From UBA9611 sp965237595 (GTDB lineage: Bacteria; Chloroflexota; Dehalococcoidia; Lucifugimonadales; UBA3495): DNA of 64,000 nucleotides. Below the pieces are notes generated by a model. It had not been told where the DNA came from. It did no database searches and was given only the letters and a program-made list of their open reading frames with translations. Below, one piece after another: positions 32,783-41,213 of this stretch (its first letter is position 1; each line of letters starts with the position of its first letter). The translations under genes were made by a program, and so were the position numbers. The stretch spans positions 447,929 through 511,928 of the forward strand of contig CBDEFY010000004.1 of the NCBI GenBank assembly GCA_965237595.1. The letters run 5' to 3'.

Positions 32783-34104
32783 CGACGCCTAATCGTCTGT
32801 TGGGACCTATCATCTTCCAATCATTCGCCAAATCAGAAACTGATTCATACGGCGCCAAATCCTCCGGAAACTTGCTCCGGCTATTCAGCGGTAAATACAA
32901 GTTACCGGGCGGTCACTCAACTCAGACGGAGCGGCCAAAGGCCTCTCCCCTGGATGGGAGAGGGGCGAACCGGTGGTTGCTGGCTATTTGCGTCCTGATT
33001 ATGCTGCCCATTCTCGCAGCCTGCACCCGGAACATCGGAGGCGATACCACCGGCTGGAACCCGCCGGTCAGCAATGATGGCGTGGTCTACGTCGGCACCA
33101 AACAGGGTGAGGTAAAGGCCTATATCGACAACGGCTTTGAGGGTGTCCGAGAGAGCTGGACCTTCGCTCCCGTTCAGACCCAGGCCAACCTGGGAGGGGT
33201 TTACAACACTCCTTTGGTGGTCGGGGACCTGGTCTACGTTAGCGCCCAGGACGGGTTCCTCTACGCCTTGAAAAGGGAGACCGGCACCCTGGGAGACGGC
33301 GGCTGGCGGCGGCCCCAAGGGCAACCCGAAGAGCTGGAACCGTTGGTCGCCGGCCCGGCCTACGACGCGCTAAACGACCTAGTCTTGGCCCCATCGGAAG
33401 ATGGGCGCCTCTACGCTTATACCGCCAAGTCCGGAGACCAGGCCTGGAGGCCGTTCCAAACCGGGGCGAGCATTTGGTCCACCCCAGCGGTGGAAAACGG
33501 CATTGCCTACTTCGGCTCCCACGATCACAAGGTCTACGCGGTAACGCTGAACGATGGAAAGGAGCTCTGGCATTACGAGACCGGCGGCGTGGTGGCCGGA
33601 AAGCCGTTGGTCTTTAACGGAAAGGTCATCGTGGGGTCCTTCGACAAATCTCTCTACGCCTTATCGGTGGAAGACGGAACAGTCCAGTGGACCTTCGAGG
33701 GCGAAAACTGGTTTTGGGCTGGGGCCGTTACCGACGGAAGCACCATCTTTGCCCCCAACATGGACGGCAACATCTACGCTCTGGACAAAAACGGCAACCT
33801 GCTCTGGAAGCACGACGTGGGTTCGTCCATAGTGTCTCCCCCGGTACTGGTGCCAAAGGGCCTAGTGGTAGCGGCCAAAGAGGGAAAGCTCCTCTTGTTG
33901 GACACCGGGGCCACAGCCCTGGGATTCCAGCGTGAACTGTCCAATCTGACGCTGGGAGACGCCGAGGTGAAAGCTCCACTGTTCGCCGACGGTGATTCGG
34001 TGTACGTCGGCTCCCAGGACAGCACGGTCAGGCGGATCGAGGTCAAAGGCGGCCAGGTGGTGATATGGTGCCGTCACACGGAGAAGATCCAATGCGAAAA
34101 CTAA
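32779..34104 (+). CDS. PQQ-like beta-propeller lipoprotein (BamB-like)
   Basis: 441 residues as read from GTG 32779. A lipoprotein signal occurs late, WLLAICVLIMLPILAAC with Cys82. From there to the end run PQQ/BamB-type propeller blades (GVVYVGTKQGEVKAY, LVYVSAQDGFLYALKRETG, VIVGSFDKSLYALSVEDGT, IFAPNMDGNIYALDKNG). The first 60 residues look noncoding and include a REP-like hairpin at 32942-32963, so the true start may be nearer the signal, although no in-frame ATG is present. Position between yidD and yidC suggests a link to membrane protein insertion or folding in this lineage. Confidence 0.8.
   Translation: MTTPNRLLGPIIFQSFAKSETDSYGAKSSGNLLRLFSGKYKLPGGHSTQTERPKASPLDGRGANRWLLAICVLIMLPILAACTRNIGGDTTGWNPPVSNDGVVYVGTKQGEVKAYIDNGFEGVRESWTFAPVQTQANLGGVYNTPLVVGDLVYVSAQDGFLYALKRETGTLGDGGWRRPQGQPEELEPLVAGPAYDALNDLVLAPSEDGRLYAYTAKSGDQAWRPFQTGASIWSTPAVENGIAYFGSHDHKVYAVTLNDGKELWHYETGGVVAGKPLVFNGKVIVGSFDKSLYALSVEDGTVQWTFEGENWFWAGAVTDGSTIFAPNMDGNIYALDKNGNLLWKHDVGSSIVSPPVLVPKGLVVAAKEGKLLLLDTGATALGFQRELSNLTLGDAEVKAPLFADGDSVYVGSQDSTVRRIEVKGGQVVIWCRHTEKIQCEN
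32942..32963. repeat. REP-like hairpin inside the propeller reading frame
   Basis: CCTCTCCC, loop CTGGAT, GGGAGAGG. Such hairpins are usually intergenic. Its presence argues that the upstream part of the propeller gene is not translated, or that the repeat jumped into the coding region. Confidence 0.5.
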
Positions 34105-34187
34105 CCCTGGGAACACCAACCCTGGGGTCAATCAGATTTATTCCAGCAGTTGGGCCGGCGGCTAAGCCGGCAGCGAGGTAGGGCTCT

Positions 34188-35111
34188 TTGGAGGTCATCT
34201 CAACCCTCTGGACCGAAGTAATCATTCGGCCCATGCTCAACAGCCTGGTGGTGCTCTACACCATCTTCTTCAGCCAGATGGGTATTGCGATCATCGTATT
34301 AACCGCCATCATTCGGCTGGTGACACTGCCTCTGACGCTAAAGCAGTTGAATCAGATGCGGGCCATGAGCCTGCTGCAGCCCAAGATGAAAGAGATCCAA
34401 GACCAGTACGGCAGAGACCGGTCCCGGGTTTCCCAAGAGACCATGCGCCTGTACCGGGAGGCCGGGGTAAGCCCCTTCGGCTGTCTGGGCCCGATGGTCG
34501 TCCAGATGCCCATCCTGATTGGACTGTTCCGGGTGCTGATCCAGGTTGTGTTCTCCCGCCCCGACAACCTGGTCGGACTGTCGGAAAAGTTGTACACCTG
34601 GGTCCCGGTGGCGCCCATCTTCACAGCGGCGCCCTTGGATTCAGGCTTCCTATGGCTTGACCTTGCCAAAAACGCCAGAGACCCGATTATCCCGGTGCTC
34701 GTCTTCGCATCCACCTGGGTCCAACAGAAGATGACCATGACCCCGTCGACCGACCCGCGGCAGTCGGGCAATCAGGCGATGATGCTCTGGCTGATGCCCC
34801 TGATGATTGCGTTTTTCTCGATTACGCTGCCAAGCGGTCTGGCCGTGTACTGGATTACGTCCAACCTCATTGGCATCGGCATCCAATATTTCGTGACCGG
34901 TGGTTGGGGACCCTTATTCCCCCTGTTCCCCAAAGCCGCGCCGGTGGCGGCGCCGGCAGCGGCCCGGCCATCCCAAAATGTTGCACAGGAGGAGATGGTA
35001 CAAGATGGAAGAAATCGTGATGACCGCCCAAACCGTCGACGAAGCAATCGAACTGGGGCTGAAAGGACTCGACGCCGACCGAGACGGGGTCGAGGTCGAA
35101 ATACTAAGTAG
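34188..35111 (+). CDS. yidC: Membrane protein insertase YidC/OxaA
   Basis: A 307-residue protein of the short (Gram-positive, Oxa1) type: VLTAIIRLVTLPLTLKQLNQ, AGVSPFGCLGPMVVQMPILI and LPSGLAVYWITSNLIGIGIQ are the conserved transmembrane motifs; the Arg of IIRLVTLP is the hydrophilic-groove Arg. The last 35 residues (RNRDDRPNRRRSNRTG, RTRRRPRRGRGR) are strongly basic, as expected for a ribosome-binding tail. That tail is read out of frame over the first 107 bases of jag. Start is TTG 34188 after GGTAGGG. Confidence 0.94.
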   Translation: MEVISTLWTEVIIRPMLNSLVVLYTIFFSQMGIAIIVLTAIIRLVTLPLTLKQLNQMRAMSLLQPKMKEIQDQYGRDRSRVSQETMRLYREAGVSPFGCLGPMVVQMPILIGLFRVLIQVVFSRPDNLVGLSEKLYTWVPVAPIFTAAPLDSGFLWLDLAKNARDPIIPVLVFASTWVQQKMTMTPSTDPRQSGNQAMMLWLMPLMIAFFSITLPSGLAVYWITSNLIGIGIQYFVTGGWGPLFPLFPKAAPVAAPAAARPSQNVAQEEMVQDGRNRDDRPNRRRSNRTGAERTRRRPRRGRGRNTK

Positions 35112-35643
35112 GGGCAAGTCCGGCTTCCTGGGCATCGGCTCCGAACAGGCCCGGGTCCGGGTCACCAGGATATCCCAGGACCGTAGCGCCGCCGCCGCGG
35201 CCACCACCGCCGTAAGCCGCATCTTGGAGGCGGCCGGCGTCAATGTCAGCAGGACTCTGCGGGCCGCCAACGACCCCGAATCCGGCGGACCCATCATCGA
35301 CCTGGCGGGAGAGGACTCCGGTCTGCTGATAGGGCGCCGGGGTCAGACGCTGCAGGCCCTCCAGTTTCTGGTCAACCTGATTGTCCGCAAGGAGTTCGAC
35401 GATGTCCGCGTGGTGCTGGACGTTGAGAACTACCGGCAGCGGCGGGAAAGCTCCCTCCGCGACATGGCGGGCAAGGTGGCCGCCAGGGTGGACCAGACCA
35501 AACGCAGTATCACCCTGGAGCCCATGCCGCCGGCCGACCGGCGCATCATCCATACCAGCCTTTCGGACCACCCGGGAGTATCCACCGAGAGCAGCGGAGA
35601 AGGCGAAGGCCGTAAAGTTACGGTCATGCCAAAACGGGACTAA
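35005..35643 (+). CDS. jag: Jag/KhpB RNA-binding protein
   Basis: A 212-residue protein: a Jag_N domain (TVDEAIELGLKGLDADRDG, LSRGKSGFLGIGSEQARVRV), a KH domain (DSGLLIGRRGQTLQALQFLV) and an R3H domain (MPPADRRIIHTSLSDHPGVS). Jag/KhpB binds RNA and influences cell elongation in Firmicutes. ATG 35005 follows AGGAGGAG with ten-base spacing; ATG 35020 is also possible. The gene overlaps yidC by 107 bases in another frame. Confidence 0.93.
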   Translation: MEEIVMTAQTVDEAIELGLKGLDADRDGVEVEILSRGKSGFLGIGSEQARVRVTRISQDRSAAAAATTAVSRILEAAGVNVSRTLRAANDPESGGPIIDLAGEDSGLLIGRRGQTLQALQFLVNLIVRKEFDDVRVVLDVENYRQRRESSLRDMAGKVAARVDQTKRSITLEPMPPADRRIIHTSLSDHPGVSTESSGEGEGRKVTVMPKRD

Positions 35644-35804
35644 AAGACCAATTAATCGGTACTTCCGCACCTATTGCTTGGGGCGGCCTCGCGGCATCAT
35701 TAATATCCGGATGTTACCGGAATTCCCGGACCGATTCTGGAAAGCCTTTTAAACCGAGGGCCTTCAAGTTGACTACAGCAAAATGGATTACATAAAATAA
35801 CGCC

Positions 35805-37259
35805 GTGAGTAGCGAGCTGGATTTGCCCTTCGGCCGCGTCCCATTCGATCACCCCAACGAAGAGTGTGGGGTGATAGGGGTGTTCACCCCGGAGGGGGAG
35901 GCTAGCCATTTGGCTTTCTTCGGCCTCTTCGCCCTGCAACACCGGGGCCAGGAGAGCGCGGGAATCGCCGCCGCCAACGGCGAGAGCGTGGTGGTCCATG
36001 CCGATATGGGCCTGGTGACCCAGATATTTAGGGAGCCCGATTTCTATCCCCTGGTCGGCGACATGGCCATCGGGCACACCAGGTACTCCACCACCGGCAG
36101 CAGCGAGCTCTGCAACGCCCAGCCCCTGTTGGTCGAAGGCCATCACGGTCAACTGGCCCTGGCCAACAACGGCAACATCATCAACGCCGCCCAACTGAAA
36201 GAGCAGCTCCAAGACGAATGGAACTGCACCTTCACCTCCACCACCGACACTGAAGTCATCGCCCTCATGCTGGCCCACTCCACCGGTGCGACGTGGGAGG
36301 AACGGCTCTTCCAGTGCATGCGTCAGTTGGAAGGGGCCTACTCCATAGTCGCCCAGACCAAAGACACACTGATCGCCGCCCGCGACCCATTGGGCATCCG
36401 TCCCCTCTGCTTGGGCAAGCTGAACGGCGGCTGGATCGTGGCTTCCGAGTCCTGCGCCCTAGACCACCTGGGCGCCGAGTATCTCCGTGATTTGGAACCC
36501 GGCGAGGTCGTCATCATCGACGGCGACGGCCTGAAGACTTCCACCTGGTCCGGCGGCACCGGACGCCGTGCTCTCTGCGTGTTTGAACTGATTTACTTCG
36601 CGCGGCCCGACAGCGTCATGGACGGCCAATTGGTGCATTCGGTACGACAGCAATTGGGCGCCGAGTTGGCCCGGGAGCATCCGGTGGATGCCGACCTGGT
36701 CATCGGGATACCCGACTCATCAACCGCGGCGGCGGTGGGCTACGCCCATGAATCGGGCATCCCCTACAGCGAAGGGTTGGTCAAGAACCGCTACGTGGGC
36801 CGGACGTTCATTGAGCCGGAACAACGGCTTCGCGACCTGGGCGTGCGGCAAAAGTTCAACACTCTGGTGGAAGTGATTCAGGGCAAGCGGCTGGTGGTGG
36901 TCGACGACAGCATCGTCCGCGGCACCACCACTCCCCACGTGGTGAACCTACTGAAGAAGGGCGGGGCCAAAGAGGTGCACATGCGGGTGTGCGCTCCTCC
37001 CATCAAGCACCCCTGCTTCATGGGTGTGGACATGGCGTCTCGCCACGAGTTGTTGGCCGCCAATCATGGACTGGATGAGATTCAGGCCATGATCGGGGCG
37101 GATAGCCTGGGCTATCTCAGCGTAAAGGGCCTCATGAAGGTGGTGGGCGGTTCCGACGGCGGCTTCTGCGACGCTTGCTTCACCGGCAACTACCCCGTGC
37201 CCGTACAGTTGGAACTGACCAAGCTGGTGTTGGAGCAGGGCGCATCTGGGTCCGATTAG
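35805..37259 (+). CDS. purF: Amidophosphoribosyltransferase
   Basis: 484 residues. A 20-residue propeptide precedes the nucleophile in EECGVIGVF (Cys21). The glutaminase motifs are HRGQESAGIA, GHTRYSTTG and NNGNIINA. The PRPP-binding loop is LVVVDDSIVRGTT. CVFELIYFARPDSVMD and DACFTGNYPVP fit the Bacillus-type 4Fe-4S enzyme. It makes 5-phosphoribosylamine, the first step of purine synthesis. Start is GTG 35805 with no strong ribosome site. Followed by purM and purH. Confidence 0.96.
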   Translation: MSSELDLPFGRVPFDHPNEECGVIGVFTPEGEASHLAFFGLFALQHRGQESAGIAAANGESVVVHADMGLVTQIFREPDFYPLVGDMAIGHTRYSTTGSSELCNAQPLLVEGHHGQLALANNGNIINAAQLKEQLQDEWNCTFTSTTDTEVIALMLAHSTGATWEERLFQCMRQLEGAYSIVAQTKDTLIAARDPLGIRPLCLGKLNGGWIVASESCALDHLGAEYLRDLEPGEVVIIDGDGLKTSTWSGGTGRRALCVFELIYFARPDSVMDGQLVHSVRQQLGAELAREHPVDADLVIGIPDSSTAAAVGYAHESGIPYSEGLVKNRYVGRTFIEPEQRLRDLGVRQKFNTLVEVIQGKRLVVVDDSIVRGTTTPHVVNLLKKGGAKEVHMRVCAPPIKHPCFMGVDMASRHELLAANHGLDEIQAMIGADSLGYLSVKGLMKVVGGSDGGFCDACFTGNYPVPVQLELTKLVLEQGASGSD

Positions 37260-37410
37260 CGCCCGTATCCCCGGACCAATCTCTCCTGACTCCGGCATGC
37301 CCCCATGCAGCGGTTGCCCCTTGCCATCGCAGAACCCTTGATTTAACCTTTTACTGCGGCACACTACCCAGGCCTGCCGCCGGGCGGATGGGAACGGGAG
37401 GACCCTCATT

Positions 37411-38430
37411 TTGGCAAGTGAAGCATACCGGGAATCAGGCGTAGACCTGGACCGGATGGACGGCTTGAAGGAGCGGATCAAAGGGTTCGCCGCCAGCACT
37501 CATGGCCCCGAGGTACTGGACAGCGCCGGAAGCTTCGCCGGCCTCTACCAACTTGCGGGATACCGAAAACCGGTACTGGTGGCCAGTACCGACGGCGTGG
37601 GAACCAAGATCAAGATCGCGGCCCAAATGGGACACTTCGAGTCCGTGGGGCAAGACCTGGTCACCCTGAACGTCAACGACATTCTCACCCGGGGCGCCAA
37701 ACCCCTGTTTTTCCTCGATTACGTGGCCTTCAGCAACCTGGACACCCAGCTGCTGGACAACCTCATTCGCGGCATAGCCTGGGGTTGCCGCGAGGTGGGC
37801 TGCGCGCTGATTGGCGGGGAGACCGCTCAGATGCCCCAGGTCTACTCCGGCGATGAGATGGACCTAGCTGGCTTCGTGGTCGGAGTGGTGGAACGGGACC
37901 AACTCCTGGAATCGCGGAACATTCAGGCGGGCAACGTCCTGATTGGCGTGCCCTCCAGCGGCCTTCACACCAACGGCTTCTCCTTGGTGCGCCGGGTTTT
38001 CAACACCGACGGCGACCCCACCGTGCTGTACCGCCGGATCGACGCCCTGAACCATCAACTTGGCGAGGAACTGCTGGTGCCACACCGCAGTTATTATCCC
38101 CTGATGGAGCCTGTGTTGGGACTGGTCAACGGCCTGGCCCACATCACCGGAGGGGGGCTGCCCGGCAAACTGCCGGCCATTCTGCCCGATGACCTGGCGG
38201 CTGAGATCAACCACGGGTCTTGGCCGGTGCTGCCCATCTTCGAAGTGATCCGGCAAGAAGGCGGTATCAGCGACCTGGAGATGTACCGGGTGTTCAACAT
38301 GGGCCTGGGAATGGTGGCCGTCTGCCCTGAATCCAATGTCACGAAGGTCCTCGAATGCCTGCCCGACGCTGTAATCATCGGCAAGATGATTCCGAGGGGA
38401 GACGGCGAACAGGTGGTCTTCAAAGAATAA
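37411..38430 (+). CDS. purM: Phosphoribosylformylglycinamidine cyclo-ligase
   Basis: 339 residues: ASTDGVGTKIKIAAQMG, DLVTLNVNDILTRGAKPLFF and GCALIGGETAQMPQVYSGDE are AIR synthetase signatures (ATP and FGAM binding). It closes FGAM to AIR, the fifth step of purine synthesis. Start is TTG 37411 after GGGAGG. The spacer to purF is 150 bp and shows no clear riboswitch. Confidence 0.96.
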   Translation: MASEAYRESGVDLDRMDGLKERIKGFAASTHGPEVLDSAGSFAGLYQLAGYRKPVLVASTDGVGTKIKIAAQMGHFESVGQDLVTLNVNDILTRGAKPLFFLDYVAFSNLDTQLLDNLIRGIAWGCREVGCALIGGETAQMPQVYSGDEMDLAGFVVGVVERDQLLESRNIQAGNVLIGVPSSGLHTNGFSLVRRVFNTDGDPTVLYRRIDALNHQLGEELLVPHRSYYPLMEPVLGLVNGLAHITGGGLPGKLPAILPDDLAAEINHGSWPVLPIFEVIRQEGGISDLEMYRVFNMGLGMVAVCPESNVTKVLECLPDAVIIGKMIPRGDGEQVVFKE

Positions 38431-38522
38431 GCGGCCCGCCGCGCTGAATCTCTTCTTGATTATTTAGAACACGGCCCGCCTTAGCCAGTCGACCAAATCA
38501 CACGAGAAAGACGGAGAGGAAG

Positions 38523-40052
38523 TTGAAAGCACTGCTCAGCGTCTACGACAAAACCGGTATCGTGGAATTCTCCCGCCAAGTGGCATCGGCCGGGTATGAG
38601 CTAATCAGCACCGGGGGCACCCACCGCACATTATCCGAGGAAGGCGGCCTCCCGGTTAAGCAGGTAGCCGATGTCACCGGGTCGCCGGAGATACTGGAGG
38701 GACGGGTCAAGACCCTCCATCCAGTGATTCACGCCGGTCTGCTGGCCAGGCGGGATTCCCCTGAGCACATGGCCGAGTTGAAGAAACAGGACATCGACAC
38801 CATCGACCTGGTAGTGGTCAACCTGTACCCCTTTGTCGAGACCATCAGCAAGGCGGACGTGGCCCTGTCAGACGCCTTGGAAAACATCGACATCGGCGGG
38901 CCGACCATGCTGCGGGCCGCGGCCAAGAACTTTCCGTCCGTGGCCGTGGTGGTGGACCCTGCCGACTATGGATGGGTAGGCGAGAAGCTGGCCAACGGCG
39001 GCCTAACCGCCAAAGACCGCCGGGGACTGGCCGCCAAAGCCTTCCACCACGTTTCCACCTACGACGCTGCGGTGACCGGATACCTGATGGAGGACGAAGG
39101 CGGAGAGGAGGACCTGCCCGATTCGCTGACCATCTCGCTGCAGAAAGTGGCTGGGCTACGCTACGGTGAGAACCCCCATCAAAGTGGGGCCCTCTATGCC
39201 GATTCCAACGCCCCGGTTGGAATGGCCGGAGCGCGCCAGTTACACGGCAGGGAGCTTTCCTACAACAACCTGATGGATGCCGACGCCGCCTGGCGCACCG
39301 CTTCCGACTTTGCTGACGCCACGGTGGCCATCGTGAAGCACGCCAACGCCTGCGGCTTGGCCAGCCGGGGCGACATCGCCCAGGCATATCTATACGCCTA
39401 CGAGGGAGACACGGTTAGCGCCTTCGGGGGGATCGTGGCCTTCAACCGGACCGTAACCGCCGCCGCCGCCGAGGCCATGGAACCGGTGTTCTACGAAGTT
39501 GTCATCGCCCCGGACTTCCAACCAGCGGCCCTGGAGATACTTCAAAAAAAGCGCAACTTGCGCATCCTAGTAATCGATACGCAGCCGAGATCTGCCGCTT
39601 TCGAACTTCGGCCCATCAGCGGCGGTGTCCTGGTGCAGACTGCCGATATCATCGACGAAGAACCGGCCTCCTGGACCACCGCCACCAAACGGGCGCCCAC
39701 GGAAGCTGAGTCGAGGGACTTGGCCTTCGCCTGGAAGGCCGCCAAACACATCAAGTCCAACGCCATCGTCTTCGCCAAAGACCTGTCGTTGATGGGGATG
39801 GGGGCCGGCCAGCCCAACCGGGTGGTCAGTGTCCACCTCTCTCAGCGGATCGCCGGAGACAAGGCCAAGGGTTCCGTACTAGCGTCGGACGCCTTCTTCC
39901 CCTTTGCCGACAACATCGAGCTCGCCGCCGAGGCCGGTATCACCGCCATCGTGCAACCGGGCGGGTCCATCCGCGACGATGAGGTCATCGCCGCCGCCGA
40001 CAAGGCGGGGCTGGCCATGGTGTTCACCGGCGTGCGCCACTTCAGGCATTAG
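38523..40052 (+). CDS. purH: Bifunctional AICAR transformylase / IMP cyclohydrolase
   Basis: 509 residues. The N-terminal IMP cyclohydrolase (MGS-like) has LLSVYDKTGIVEFSRQ, ELISTGGTHR and GRVKTLHPVIHAG. The AICARFT part has LRYGENPHQSGALY, KHANACGLAS and SDAFFPFADN. It performs the last two steps to IMP. Start is TTG 38523 behind GGAGAGGAAG. The three purine genes lie together without purN or purD in this window. Confidence 0.97.
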   Translation: MKALLSVYDKTGIVEFSRQVASAGYELISTGGTHRTLSEEGGLPVKQVADVTGSPEILEGRVKTLHPVIHAGLLARRDSPEHMAELKKQDIDTIDLVVVNLYPFVETISKADVALSDALENIDIGGPTMLRAAAKNFPSVAVVVDPADYGWVGEKLANGGLTAKDRRGLAAKAFHHVSTYDAAVTGYLMEDEGGEEDLPDSLTISLQKVAGLRYGENPHQSGALYADSNAPVGMAGARQLHGRELSYNNLMDADAAWRTASDFADATVAIVKHANACGLASRGDIAQAYLYAYEGDTVSAFGGIVAFNRTVTAAAAEAMEPVFYEVVIAPDFQPAALEILQKKRNLRILVIDTQPRSAAFELRPISGGVLVQTADIIDEEPASWTTATKRAPTEAESRDLAFAWKAAKHIKSNAIVFAKDLSLMGMGAGQPNRVVSVHLSQRIAGDKAKGSVLASDAFFPFADNIELAAEAGITAIVQPGGSIRDDEVIAAADKAGLAMVFTGVRHFRH

Positions 40053-40134
40053 GCCGTTCGCATTGAAATGGCCAGGGATGACCGTCAATCGAGACACTAG
40101 GCCGTTCCCATTGGAATTGCCGGGGCCGGCAGAA

Positions 40135-40920
40135 ATGAGCGCCAATCAAGATATTTGGCCACCCAGGGAACCCGGCAAGCCGGCCACGGTTGACATAACC
40201 ATTCCCGTTTACAACGAAGAAGAGGCCCTCCCGCGCACCATCGTCATCCTGACCGAGTTCCTGCGGGACAACCTGACCAACCCATGGCAGATTGTCATTG
40301 CCGACAACGCCTCCACCGACGATACCCGCGCGGTATCGGAGATGCTCTGCGAGCGGTATTCCGGGGTCAACTATATTCACATCCCCCAGAAGGGGCGGGG
40401 ACGAGCCCTGCGGACAGCCTGGTTGGACAGCCAGGCCGACATCGTCAGCTACATGGACGCCGACCTGTCGACGCACCTATCCCACTTCCCCCAACTCATC
40501 CAGCGCATCGAATCTGGGAACCACATCGCCGTTGGCAGCAGGCTGAGCAAGGAGTCTCAGGTGAGCCGGGGCTTCAAGCGGGAATTCGTCTCGCGCGGGT
40601 ATAACCTGTTGATAAAATCCATGTTCTTCACCGGCCTGCCCGACGCCCAATGCGGTTTCAAGGCCCTCACCCGTTCCACGGCCGAGGCCATCGTGCCCAG
40701 CATCAAGAACAACAACTGGTTCTTCGACACCGAGCTGCTGATTATCGCCGTCAAGCGCGGGTACAACGTCGCCTCGGTGCCAGTCAAGTGGGAGGACGAC
40801 CCGGCCAGTACGGTCAATATCGTCGGCACGGTCATGGAAGACATGAAGGGCCTGCTGCGGCTACGGTTCGGTGGGGTCCCGCGGGTGGACCGGCCAGGCG
40901 CTCGGTCCCCAGGGGAATAA
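40135..40920 (+). CDS. Family 2 glycosyltransferase (dolichol-phosphate mannosyltransferase-like)
   Basis: A 261-residue protein from ATG 40135: DITIPVYNEEEALPRTI, VIADNASTDDTRAV, GRGRALRTAWLDSQADIVSY then MDADLSTH (DxD). It ends WFFDTELLIIAVKRGYNVAS. No membrane segments, so it is a soluble GT-A enzyme that likely charges a polyprenyl phosphate with sugar. Upstream in frame lies a degenerate 57-base duplication of the start region (MTVNRDTRPF against MSANQDIWPP), so ATG 40078 is a possible alternative start. It follows purH by 80 bp. Confidence 0.86.
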   Translation: MSANQDIWPPREPGKPATVDITIPVYNEEEALPRTIVILTEFLRDNLTNPWQIVIADNASTDDTRAVSEMLCERYSGVNYIHIPQKGRGRALRTAWLDSQADIVSYMDADLSTHLSHFPQLIQRIESGNHIAVGSRLSKESQVSRGFKREFVSRGYNLLIKSMFFTGLPDAQCGFKALTRSTAEAIVPSIKNNNWFFDTELLIIAVKRGYNVASVPVKWEDDPASTVNIVGTVMEDMKGLLRLRFGGVPRVDRPGARSPGE

Positions 40921-40960
40921 CGGCCGGCATTTTTCGGCAAACATTCAGGAGGTTCGATTT

Positions 40961-41213
40961 CATGGAACTGGGCTTAAAGGGTAAACACGTCATCGTCACC
41001 GGCGGCGGCTCCAATATCGGCCGCGCCATCGTTCACGCCTTTGCGGCTGAGGGTTCGCATATCTCCATCGCCGAGTTGGTTCCAAGCCAGGCCGAGATTG
41101 TTGCCGGCGAAGTGGCGGCGATGAACACGGGCAGCCGGGTGAAGGTAATCGAGACCGACGTGACCGACCGGTCACGTCCCGTCAAGTGGTGTAAGAGTGC
41201 GGCATCCTGTTGA
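40961..41213 (+). pseudogene. Short-chain dehydrogenase, truncated by IS256-family insertion
   Basis: The N-terminus MELGLKGKHVIVTGGGSNIG, RAIVHAFAAEGSHISIAELV and VKVIETDVTD is a typical SDR with the TGGGSNIG cofactor motif. After DVTDRS (about position 41175) the reading enters the IS256-type end and stops. The catalytic YxxxK part is absent on the far side of the IS, so more than the insertion was lost. ATG 40961 follows CAGGAGG. Confidence 0.85.

Noticed and set aside
37260..37410. Purine riboswitch or PurR box before purM or purF
   Set aside because: No purine-riboswitch junction sequences or PurR-like palindromes were found in the spacers at 35644-35804 and 37260-37410.
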